Below are positions 13,600-25,500 of a stretch of 64,000 nt of DNA, in pieces (position 1 is the stretch's first letter; the number at the start of each line of letters is the position of its first letter). The stretch covers positions 71,226,573 through 71,290,572 of the forward strand of contig CM034305.1 of the NCBI GenBank assembly GCA_019925795.1, given 5' to 3'. Below the pieces are notes generated by a model that searched no databases, was not told where the DNA came from, and was given only the letters and a program-made list of their open reading frames with translations. The stretch comes from Dendrobium chrysotoxum (lineage: Eukaryota; Streptophyta; Magnoliopsida; Asparagales; Orchidaceae). The position numbers were made by a program, and so were the translations under genes.

Positions 13600-14070
13600 G
13601 CCCATAAACATCCCATACTACTTTTATACTTATGGGATAATAATTTGAAAGCTTGATTTAAGGCCCTTTGATGAGCAGGTGGGCCATACAAGTCAAAAAG
13701 ATAAAAATCTTTGTAAATTGATTGATTTTAAGACTATTCTAGTTTCCATTTGTGGCCAATCCAAATCTTCATGTATTTGGAAGCTTCTAATTTAAGGTTT
13801 TTTTTGTTGTCTTTTGGTATTATGACATATCATCAATCTATGTAATAATATTTTATTGGCTCTCAAGGCTTTCCAAAGCTGTTTAGGCTTGGAAAAGGAC
13901 TATAAATAGGACCTTGCTTTGTCCATTTGATTCATTAAAAAAAATGATTTTTGCATGTGCAAATTTCATGCGGAGAATCTTGGTAGTTGTTTTACTCCTT
14001 GGTGAAGCTTAGTGGCTAATCCTCTAGGGCATTAGCTTGTCATTAGTTATCTCTTCTTACCGTTTTTCCT
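13600..14070 (+). mobile_element. Probable 3' LTR of the Gypsy remnant
   Basis: Directly downstream of the pol remnant and without ORFs. TATAAATAGG at 13901-13910 is a good TATA box, followed by a stretch typical of an LTR R/U5. I could not fix the ends, and no second LTR is present to align, so limits are approximate. Confidence 0.45.
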
Positions 14071-14099
14071 CTTCTTTCCCAACATAATTTTTATCTCCT

Positions 14100-14279
14100 C
14101 TACTTAGACTCATATTTAGCATCTCATAATCCGCATCCAAACTCTCCTAAATAGCCCAACACATCTCTTATAACCTTCCAAGGCCTCAACTACTTAGCCT
14201 CATGCTTAACATCCTGTAACCCCCATCCAAACTAACCTAAATAGCCCCACACATCTCTCATGCCCTTTCAAGGCCTCAA
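14100..14279. repeat. Two-copy 90 bp tandem repeat
   Basis: Units 14100-14189 and 14190-14279 both begin CTACTTAG and end CAAGGCCTCAA, with scattered substitutions. The next few bases start a third unit and stop. No gene is associated. Confidence 0.75.
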
Positions 14280-16236
14280 CTCCTTAAAAACCGAAATATA
14301 CCATAGCTAAAGTTCCAATATTGAGAGGAAATTTCTTGTTGTGAGCAACCTGATTAACAGTTCATAACTTCTCAACTACTGATCCAAAATTCATAAAAAT
14401 ACTATCATTACTTCACTAACATCTCAACCCTTTGATCTAAAATTTCTCATTATTTTTCTCCAAAGAAACCCCATCTTTTTAGATCTTAGAAGTTTCATAT
14501 TTAAATCTATAAAAAAAATTAAATTCCAGCTTCATCGCCACCATAAGAGTACATCAATCAAGTTGTTGCCTTCGTCATAAAAATTCCCTTGAAACAATAT
14601 CAAAGAATATAATTCAACATAAATATAATGTATTAAAACTATTTTCTTGTGCATAAAATCAATACATAAGATAAATTTCTTATATTTGATTTAAAGTAAA
14701 ATAAATTTAATGTAAATCTCAATTATGGATGGCAACTAACAACAGTCATAAAAAACAATCAATAATAATCAGAGATAAAAGAGATCGAAGCTAGTGTATT
14801 TAGAAAAAAGATCAAAATTGGCCAATTTTTAAATACATAAGAATTGACCTAAGATGTAAGTTTCAAATTTGGCAAAATTTTATCCTGAATAAAAAGTCCA
14901 GCATTTAAAAATCTTTACGCCAAAAACTCATCAAATTAAATAGCCCCTTAGTGTGGAGTAAATATCCTAAGTAGAAAGAGAAAAAATTGTAAGAAGATAC
15001 ATAGTTCACTTCTTTGTACTGCTTAGATATTGTGCAAAGTTAATATCAACTAATCATTTATATGTATGTGCCCTCTTTGCAAGCAAGTTATTTCTCAGTT
15101 CTCGTTCATATTATTGCTGGGTACACACAATCTTCCAATACAGGAAAGATTAATTCTCAAACATGGGAAGAATAAATTTTTACATATTTCCATCATATTA
15201 AAAACTAATTTTAACCATTAGAAACAAACTTTTACTAAACTATCATTGAACACTCGTAATCAAAGGGAACAATCAATTTGTGATGTGCAGCTTACTTCAC
15301 CACAATATGAACATGTTGTCAAGGGTGGGTAAACAACTATCGACCAGATCTACCAATATTTATATTCGTTAGATATAAAAAAACATTTTCCTAACTTGAA
15401 GAAATGCATAAATCATGATTCATTCATGAGCGTTAGACAATTTGCTTGATGCACCAAAGCTTAAGCTGCAAATATAAGCCAACTAACCACGCTCCTTACC
15501 TGCAATGAGTATAGAAAGCATTTATTGTGATTATAAAGAGGAAGAGAAGCTTGCATCTGCATAGTCAATTCATTAGATATGGCATCACTTCTCCTATTCC
15601 TCCAAGCTTTTATAAGAAGAGGACAGGATAAAATGACTGAAGCATTAGAAGTATCAGGTGAAAGCAATTTAAGTGCTGCTTGTAGTTGCACAAAGAAGAG
15701 AGGAAGAAGTAGCAAAAACCAGTTATCCACAGCAGAAAATTACTACAACGAAAGGAAAGGCATCACCTGCTATGCAGAAGAGACTTGGAAGATAGCAGAA
15801 TGTTTCATGAGGCCTTGAGGCAAAGCATCTTCGTTAACTCATGCAAAACAGCTAGTGTGTTTGTTCCAACTTACTTGTACAATTGAAGGCAGGTGCTTCA
15901 AAAAATATAGATTAGTTGATAATTGTATAATGCACTAATATATACGTACTGTGTACGCGTATAAAAATTTAAAAGTTACATCCGTGTGTAAAAGAATTGG
16001 TGTTGGAACAAAAACCAGTAGCTTAGATACAAAAGCTGAGTTTATTGCCACTGATTCACATAAACAATGGAAACTAAACAGAAGCATGACGTAGATACAT
16101 TTTGAACAAAGACGAGAAAAATCTGACTATTCTATACATGAAGAAAAGAAGATTGCCATCTTTCCAGGCATGTGATATGTAAGGCTCTAATTTTAATGAG
16201 AGCCTTTTATGAAATTTCATAGGGTGGGGCGACTGA
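14280..16236. other. Downstream flank of the invertase gene, including its 3' UTR
   Basis: AT-rich DNA with no credible gene; the short ORFs at 15461-15818 overlap on both strands and look like chance. The part next to the stop codon (roughly 16000-16236) should be the invertase 3' UTR, but no single poly(A) signal stands out. Confidence 0.4.
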
Positions 16237-16563
16237 TTATACAAGGACCTGAGATCTTGCAGCAAGCCGTGAGCATTTCGTTCGAGAACTTTTTCTGCGC
16301 CCACAGATACAGAATTCTAGAAGCTCCAGATCCTCATCACAGGTCAAGATAGCTGCCATGTTGGGGTTATCCAAAAGCATCTTCGACGTAAGGTATCCAG
16401 CTATAGTCCATGTCTGATACAGCCTTGCTTGCTTACCGATAAATCTACCAGTGCGGGTATCGTAGTATTCTGGCCATTTATCATTTGATATCCTTTTTTC
16501 AGCAAGCGTCACAGCCCTCTCAGCTAACTCTGGTCTCCCAATTTTAATGCAAGCCAATGTAAA
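16237..16563 (-). CDS. A/N-INV: Invertase exon 6 (residues 507-614 and stop)
   Basis: The acceptor CAG (16564-16566) is followed by FTLACIKIGRPELAERAV, then WPEYYDTRTGRFIGKQ and YQTWTIAGYLTSKMLLDNP. The C-terminus is RTKCSRLAARSQVLV, the Cys-Ser-Arg tail seen in the mitochondrial/plastid clade. TAA stop at 16237-16239. The huge intron 5 separates it from exon 5. Confidence 0.95.
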   Translation of the reverse strand, partial: FTLACIKIGRPELAERAVTLAEKRISNDKWPEYYDTRTGRFIGKQARLYQTWTIAGYLTSKMLLDNPNMAAILTCDEDLELLEFCICGRRKSSRTKCSRLAARSQVLV

Positions 16564-19500
16564 CTGAAAAGCCAAACAATAGAAAATATTAGATTGTGTA
16601 GAATTTTGAGAGAAAACACAAACTTATTCGTTTAACCCCAAATCCCCAATGATAGAAACCGTACAACATAAATAGAAGAGGGGAACAATCTCACTCCTTG
16701 AATCAACGAAACTAATTCCCTAAATATCTATGCTAAATCAAGAAAAACAAAATAACTAGGAATCAGGTAACATTACACATCATTTATTCTCGGCAACAAA
16801 ATAAACAGATTTATGGAAACCAAATAATTATGGAATTCTGCACTCCGCAAACTAGGTTGTAAATATCAATTACACCTTTAGGTTGGAGTTAAGGCCTTCA
16901 AAACACTTTCTTGGTATAGCTTTAGTAAGAATATCTACAATTTTTTTATCAGTTCAGATGTATGAGAGAGAGGTCAACCCTAATTACATTTCACCTTGAC
17001 TAAATGCCTGTTCATTTTCACTTTTTTTGCTTTGTCAGTGGGGATAGGGTTCTTTGTGTTAGCATACATAAGCATTAGGCTGCATTACAAAGGAAAGTCG
17101 CTCTCCACCACTACTGCATTCGGTTATCACAACATGTGTAGGATCACGTTGCTCTGGCCCCTAACGATAGCACAAGCTGCTTAACAAACCTGTCCTTTAA
17201 CACGCTATATATACACACACAAGCATTGTAATACATGACATACAATACATAAGTTACTGTTTTACATATGCTTCTTTCTCTCTATTATTTTCTGTGACTG
17301 TTGTTTGATATTCAACATAGTATCAGAGCAGAGCCTTATAGCTTCCTCTCAGCCCGATGGTAGATCAAGACTCCTCCAACACTCAATCAGCTTCCTCTCT
17401 CTCTTTTGCCTCAATGGTTGAATATATATACCATAACCCCCCCCCCCCCCCCCCCTAAAATTCCCGATGTCCAACATCAAACTCATTGTCAATCTCCAAC
17501 TCACCAATGAAAATTACCTCATTTGGCGACTGCAAGTGCATAAACTGTTTTCAGCAAATGGCTTTGAAGGCAACTTAACTGGCCGACTACGTTGCCCACC
17601 TGAGCCCACTTCGTCTTCCATCAATCCCACGTCAGAGATCAATGAATATCGCCTATGGCAACTAATTGACAAGAATTTGGTTTCAACGCTCTTCTCTACT
17701 ATCTCTCCCTCCATTCTACCTTACATTCTTAATCTTATCACAACCCATAAAATTTGGATCACTCTTGAGCATCGGCTTCAACCGACCAACAAATCCCGAG
17801 TGATCCAACTGAAAAATCATTATATCATATTCAAATGGGTGACAGCACCATGACCCAATACCTCACCCAAATTAAAGCATTGGTGGACAACATTGTCGCT
17901 GCAGGCTCTCATGTCGATTCTGAGGACATAATCTTATATATCCTCAATGGCTTACCCTCTACCTACAACTCATTCAAAATCTCCATTCGAACTGCACTTC
18001 ACTCCATCAGCCTAGACGTGCTTTACTCGCTGCTTTGCAGTGAGGAGATCAACCTGCAAACATAATTGCTTAAAGAATCCATTCCTCCAAAAGACAATTA
18101 GGCTCTGTATTCTAGCAAGCCACCCGCTCCAGCAAACCGCGGTCGCCCACCCTCTAGCTAGCCTCGTACCTTTTGTAGCAGAGGATCCTCGCTCATACCA
18201 CAATTCTCTATTGGTCGTGGACATGTTCCACTACTCCTCGTCAGACTTGCCAAATTTGCAACAAACAAGGCCACACCGCTCTCTCCTATTGGCATCGCTG
18301 TAACCTACAGTATGCTACCACAACTACCTAGCCACCTCGAGCCCTTTTATCACAGCAGCAATCTCCTTCCCCCATAGAATGGGTACTCGACTTCAGCGCC
18401 TCCAACCATTTCACCACAGACGCCTCTAATCTGCATGTGATTGGCCTAGAATCAAATTTCATTAGGCACCAGGAAAAAAATTCCTATTATTTAAAACAAA
18501 TAAACTTTCTCAAATAACATAAAAAGATAAACAACTAAAAAAATGTAAATAGATCCAGCTAAGTCCATATCATGTTATCTCTATTCCTTATTTAGAGACC
18601 TCTCTATCTATGCGTTTAGATGGACCTCTCGACCTATGAGGGTGCACTTCTATGTCAGGGGAGGCTCGCACCTTAAGATAAAATTTATCTTTTAAAGCCA
18701 TTTTTAAAATGTCAAATCATAAAAATTTTACATATGACTAACATAATATTGCATTAAACAAACCAATGAAAAAAAAAATGATTAATTGCATTTAGAATTT
18801 AAAGCATAAATACCATTCATATATTTAGGACCATTTAGGATTTCTAGACATTGGTTCCGAATTCTTAATTAAATAACAATTTATTCTATCTTGCATTTTC
18901 ATAAGACTAAATATCATTGCTTTGAAATCTATTAGGTGAGTTTAGCCAGCATTCCACTTCAGGCAAGATCATAAATTTACTACAATCAGATTTTCTCAAA
19001 CTCTTCATAGAATCAAATATGTAAGTCTCACTGTATTTCATTAGACTATATTCGAATTACCATGGTTGTGAAAATCGGACCAGACGTCAAACCAGAAATA
19101 TGAGAGGTTCAAGATTCAATGGTTTGACCGAGGTTGAACTAGATGACGTAATAAACATTATAATTATTTAAATAAAAAATAAATGATATAATAATTATAT
19201 AATGATATAAATTTGTGACTAAAAAAATTTTAGTTTATATATAAACTTATAAATTTAATATAAATTATTACTAATTTGTATTAAATTTAATATAAATTAT
19301 TATAAACTATTATTAATTTATTTTATATATTTAGATAAAATTTACAACCATAAATTATATATTAAATTCACATTAAAATTTTATATTTATAAATCATTCA
19401 TGTTAGATTGTTTAAAGTTAAGAAATAGTTAAAAATTATATTTTAATAATGTATATTTTAAAATATAAAATATAAAAACAATTAAATATAATTAACATAT

Positions 19501-22500
19501 AATTAAATAAAATAAATATTATTCTCATTATTAAAAAACTATTTAAAAATATATAATGTATATGTTTTAAAGCATAAATTTCAACTAGTTAGTTAGTTCC
19601 GCATCACTTGGGAGCTTTGTCTTATACTGTTTATATAGCTTTTCCTAGTTTCAATGGAAGGCCAGCAGGCATCCAGAAGCAGCACCCGAAGAGCCACACA
19701 GGAACCGGAAAAGGCTGCCACGGGAGACAGGACCAGGCCACACACGGAACCGGACAGGCAGCCAAAGGGGAAGGAATCGGACACAGGAAAAGGAGCCAGG
19801 GGGGAGAACCGAAAGGCCACAGAGGGGGGGAAGAACCTGGACAGCAGCAAATTAATGAGCTAAAACATCAGCTCAAACATTAATTGAACTAGAACCAAGC
19901 AGCTCCCAAAACACAGCCCAAAACCGAGCAGCTAAGCCCAACCCGAGAAGCACCAGCAGCCCAAAGACCAAAGAATTTACATTTTGTTTTGAACCCCCCC
20001 CCTTACATGCATCAAATTCTCCTCCAATTGAAAGAACTCATCTCCTGATGAGGTTGCTGTAGATTTTTCTGACAAGAAGAAGGCGCTGAATCCAGCTCTT
20101 GAATCTTGTCCTCATAGTTCTTCAGGATCTTCTCTCGTTCTTGTATGAATTGATCCTGCAGAAATTTCTTTTTCTTCACATAATTTTTCATACATATATG
20201 CATCTTCATCTGTAGTTTGTATAGTTTATTCTGTAGGGGATCTGTTGAACTTCCTTCCGTCGGAATCCATCTGTCCATTAGAAGAGGGACTTCAAGATCT
20301 TCTGGATTACTTTCTTCCACAATTGCCTCAATAGTTTTCTCTTTTTCCATTTTTTTTTAAAAGACTCAACAAAACTTAAACTCACTCGACACCAAGACTC
20401 ACACAACAACTATCATGACTCACCAAGACTCACTTGACAACCTGACTCTAATACCAAATTGATGCAAGCAAAAAAATTACGAAGACCCTAATTTTTTCAA
20501 GCATACTAAAAGACATCCTAAGAATATAAGAAAATATACAAAATACTCAAAAATAGACAAAATACGACATTTAAACAAAATATAACTTTTATAGGATAAA
20601 GATGACTCTTACAAACTTATGACATAAAAACAAACACCTAAACTTGCTTTTCTTGGATCGAGAAGAAAGATACAATTGGAGTCGACCTTGCGGAGAGAAG
20701 AAAGAGGTAAGAAGCCGAGACAAAGGAGAGGACAAGCTCGCAAGCTTTCCCAAGAAGGAAGAAGTAGAATGGAACAAGCTCGCAAGCTTTTCCAAAGAAG
20801 AAAACCCTCAGGTTTTTGGCTCCAAAAATTATCCATAATCTCCTTACTAAAAGCTAAAAAACATCACATATTTATAGTTAAAAAGAGGCAAACAAACAGC
20901 CCAAACAGCCACCTAGGGAACCAATCAGCAAAAGGGAAATGGAAGGCCAGCAAACAGTCCAGAAGCATCACCTGAAGAGCCACACAGGAACCGAAAAAGG
21001 CACCACAGGGAATCGGAACCAGCAGCCCAGGAAATCGGAACAGGCAGCCAAGGAATAGGAAAGGCCAAACAGAGGGGAAGAACCTGGACTATTGCATTTA
21101 TGAGCTGAAAGGCAGCAGTAGCTCCGTATCTAGGCAGCAAAAATCGAAACAACCAGGACAAAAACCAAGAACCAATTCAGCCCAAAAGCCAAGGCACCAA
21201 ATAAATTGTCATTTTGTTTTGACCCCCCCCCCCCCCCCCTTGCATGCATCAGATTCTCCCCCACTTGAAAATTCTCATCTCCTAATGAGCTTGAATTTGA
21301 ATCTTCCGGACGAGTTGAAGGTGCCACCTCCAAATCCTGAATCAAGGCTGCATATTTTCTTTTGATTTTTTCTCTTTTATATGACAAATACAAAACTAAA
21401 CAACTTGTAACAAAACTTTCAACTTCCACTTGAAAACACTTACAAACTTATTTAGACCAAAACATCACAACTTAAGACTTATTGATAACAAAGACTCACA
21501 TAACAAACCTAGGATATACTAACTTGCTCTGATACCAAATTTGATGCAAGAAAAAAAAAAGAGATTATGGATAATTTTTGGAGCCAAAAGGGGGGAGAAC
21601 CAAGACTCACTCGACAACCTGGCTCTGATACCAAATTTGATGCAAGCAAAAAAATTACGAAGACCCTAATTTTTAATATATAAAGGCTAAACAAGACAAA
21701 CATCACAATTATATGCTTAAAACAAAGACAAATATAAGATAACAATATTCATAAATAAAACAAAACTTGAAATTAAAAGAAAACAAGACTCATTGACAAG
21801 ACACATTTCATCCTATAATAGCTTGAGAAGAAAGATACTGATGACGTCGAACTTGCGGAAAGAAGAAAGAGGTAAGAAGTCCGAGACGAAAGATAGAAAG
21901 GACAAGCTCGCAAGCTATCCTAAAAGGAGAAGTAGAAGAGGAACAAACTCGCAAGCTTTTCCTAAACAAAACACTCAGATTTTAGTCCAAAAATTACTTC
22001 ATTATCACTTTTCTGCATTTCATCTTCATTCTCAATGACACCACAAAGCTCCTCCTCACAATGCACAAAACAATTAGCACCTCTCAGTTCCTTCGTCATT
22101 GAAGCTTCAATATGCATTTCAGATTCAACAGTTAATAATTGTGGAACATAAATATGATTTTCAGCCAACAAAGAAAATCTTGGACTGCCCTCCGCATTTT
22201 GTTCCTCTGCTATTTGAGTCTCTTGCATGTGCTGAACTTCTTCATCACTCGACAGCAAAAGATGTTCACACAACAATTATCATGACTCACCAAGACTCAC
22301 TCGACAACCTGGCTCTGACACCAAATTGATGCAAGTTGATGCAAGCAAAAAAAAGGAAGACCCTAATTTTTGCAAGCATACTAAAAGACTTCCTAAGAAT
22401 ATGATAAAATACACAAAATACTCAAAAATAGACAAAATATGGCATTTACACAAAATATAACTTTTATAGGATAAAGATGACTCTTACAAACTTATGACAT

Positions 22501-25500
22501 AAAAACAAACACCTAAACATGCTTTTCTTGAATCGACAAGAAAGATACAATTGGCGTCGACCTTGCGGAGAGAAGAAAGAGGTAAGAAGCCGAGACGAAG
22601 GAGAGGACAAGCTCGCAAGCTTTTCCAAAGAAGAAAAAACCCTCAAATTTTGGCTCCAAAAATTATTCATAATCTCCTTTTTTTATAACACAAAAAATCC
22701 TATATTTATAAGAGAAAAGAGGCAGCCAAACAGTCCTAAGCACCACCTCTAGCCGAGCCAATAAGAAAAGGGGAAATGGAAGGCCAGCAGGCATCCAGAA
22801 GCAGCACCCGAAGAGCCACACAGGAACCTGAAAAGGCTGCCACGGGAGACAGGACCAGGCCACATAGGGAATCGGAACAGGCAGCCAAGGGGGAAGGAAC
22901 CGGACACAGGAAAAGGAACCAGGGGGAGAACCGAAAGGCCACAGAGGGGGGGAAGAACCTGGACAGTAGCAAATTAATGAGCTAAAACATCAGCTCAAAC
23001 ATTAATTGAGCTAGAACCAAGAAGCTCCCAAAACACAGCTCAAAACCAAGCAGCCAAGCCAACCCGAGAAGCAACCAACAGCCCAAAGATCAAAGAATTT
23101 ACATTTTGTTTTGAACCCCCCCCCCCCCCCCCCCCCCCTCATTTGCATGCATCACCCATAGAAACAACTTAGAAAAAATATGAAATAGGAGAACAATCAT
23201 ACTCTAATATGAATCAAAGAGACTAATTCCCTAATTTTCTATACTAAAATTGAAAACAATATAACTAAGAATCAGGTAATATAATACCCAAATCCTTTAT
23301 TCTAGGAAATAAGATAAACTAATTTATAATAACTAAATAATTATGGAATTCTATAAATTAGAACATGAAAAATAGCCCAAATAAAAATTCTGAATTGTGG
23401 CTACTTACAAGGCTAGGTTGTTGGGAGCAAAGAAAGAAAACTACCTGCCAAAGTAGTGTAGGCCAAGATCCTCCATTATGATATGACCAAGGTCTGCATG
23501 AACACACAAGTAATCAGCAATCAGTATACAGCTCATGAACCAGAACTTCATGCCAGCACTAGATTATTACAAGACGTATCTAAATTTAATCATATCCCAG
23601 AATATTATCCACTGAATTTTTTAAAAATTACACGGAATAGTTTGAACAACAGTTCTCCTTCCAGATGTTTAATATGGAGAACTACAGTAACAGCTACTAA
23701 AATCTAAATAATCAGGAATCATTTGAGCATTGTGGTAGCAGATAAATAATAGAGAGAACTCCAGTTCATTACAGCTAAGGTCTAAATAATTAGAAAATGT
23801 TAGAACATGGTAGCACATAACCGCACAAAGAAATAAGATCAGACGTGAAAACTAAAATATTTGGTTTAAAAATACACTTACGTGTTCTTTGGGTCACTGC
23901 CAGTTATTACACGCCATTCTTCAAATTCTAAGGCAGGATAGCATATCTTAAGAGGCATATTTGCCATAAGATCATCCCATTTGTCTTCAAATAGATTGAG
24001 AATGCCCTCTGCTTGTTTTGGGGTAGCAAGAGAAGAAACTATGGCCCAAAGATTTCCAAGGGAGAATAATCTGAAATCCATGTGTGCAGGCTGAAGATTG
24101 CCAATGAGGTAACCTCCTCTTTCAGGGATCCAATCAACCAACCAAGAAGGAATTTGATCAGGGTAGATATTAAACTTATTAATAGCATCATATGAATATT
24201 CTTCCGTCTTGTAACGGTATATCTCATTGATCTTTTTCATGTCCACCCAATAATACTCCCTTATATGGAAAGACAGTGCACTAAGCCTGTTATTAATAGC
24301 ATGCACAAGATTCTTGGATCCATCATTGATGGAAATCATTTCTCGAGCACACCGCAAAGCTGAGTAGAATAAAGCCTATGCAAAAGCACTTGTTATATAG
24401 ATAACAAAAGATCTCAAATACGAAAGAGAAGATACAAATCCAAACATGACATCCAAAAAGAAAATATGAAACACATTAAACCATTATAATTATCCTGTCA
24501 TAGGTTAAGCAACAGGCTTTAAAATAATCAGAATCATAGAAAATTACTGGAAGGAAATAAAAGGAGATTGATAAATGCATGTTCAATTCGTTTTACATAC
24601 TAGTTAATACAACCTAAAATATGGTAAAAGGATATGCATAATAAAAGATGAGTGTGTAAACATATACATATTATATGTTTTTCATTTTAAAATTCTGAGC
24701 TCAAAGAATACTTATTATTATTATTTATTTATTTTTAAATCACCCAAGGTGGAAGCTGAACCCCTCAGCTCACGCTTTGTAAGGTGAGGACAATACAACA
24801 TGAGTTAATAATGCTCAGGTATTAATACTTGTCAGCATAGATGTATTGTGTCATATGTGCAGGTTTAAACTGATACAAAGATAAGTTTATCTCAATTACA
24901 TAAATAGCAACTAAAAGCAAATACTGCTTTAATCAAAAAAGGAAGATGAGAAAATTTAGGTTAAATTGTTTGAACAACAAAGTGTGGGGCGTGAAAGAAC
25001 GAAATACTGCTTTAAATAAATACGGAAGATAAGAAAATTTAGGTTAAATTATCGGATCTTTGGGGTGTAACTAGGGAAATTGAAAACATCATCATCATAC
25101 TCATTAGATTTATCCCTAATATATAGGATATATTTCATGCATCCTCCTTACTCGTTCATTTGTGTTGAACACTAAATAAGATACAACATTTACGCCTCGT
25201 TTGTTAATCCATTTCTACAACTTTTTCTGTCTGGCAACAATAAAGTAGAAAAAATTATTTGTTTGATGAAACTGCTTTTCTTAAACAAGTTGGTAATACC
25301 GTGGTTTTATGTCGAAACTTGAAAGCGAGAATTGAGCCGCTTTTTCAGAGCGGTCCGCGATCTGCTCTTGTGTTTTTGTCTATTTTACCCCCACACGAAA
25401 TCACGTATCGTCTTCTTCGCCACTATGCCTTCAAGCAAATAGAGCTGAACAAAATTTCGCATCCCATTCACGTGCCCAGAAATCGCCGCAGGAAATTGTT

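Larger units (their letters stand above)
19652..23154 (-). mobile_element. Tandem TRIM-like LTR retrotransposon array with shared LTRs
   Basis: Several LTR modules in the same (minus) orientation alternate with short internal segments. LTRs are A 19652-20014 (truncated), B 20460-21251 (full, 792 bp), E about 21542-21595 (fragment), D about 21639-21990 (internally deleted) and C 22327-23154 (full, about 0.82 kb). Full units have TGATGCA...TGCATCA ends. Four LTR borders carry an initiator-Met tRNA primer site (20444-20456, 21526-21537, 21622-21633, 22312-22323), and purine tracts sit beside LTRs A and B. Internal segments are 0.03-0.43 kb, far too small for gag-pol, as in terminal-repeat retrotransposons in miniature. 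It runs in the same sense as the invertase gene, inside intron 5. Confidence 0.8.

Noticed and set aside
15461..15818. Overlapping ORFs on both strands downstream of the invertase
   Set aside because: No known domain, no splice partner and no conservation signal; probably chance.
17437..17455. 19-base C run as a regulatory element
   Set aside because: It lies in the decayed Copia leader and is best explained by replication slippage or sequencing uncertainty.
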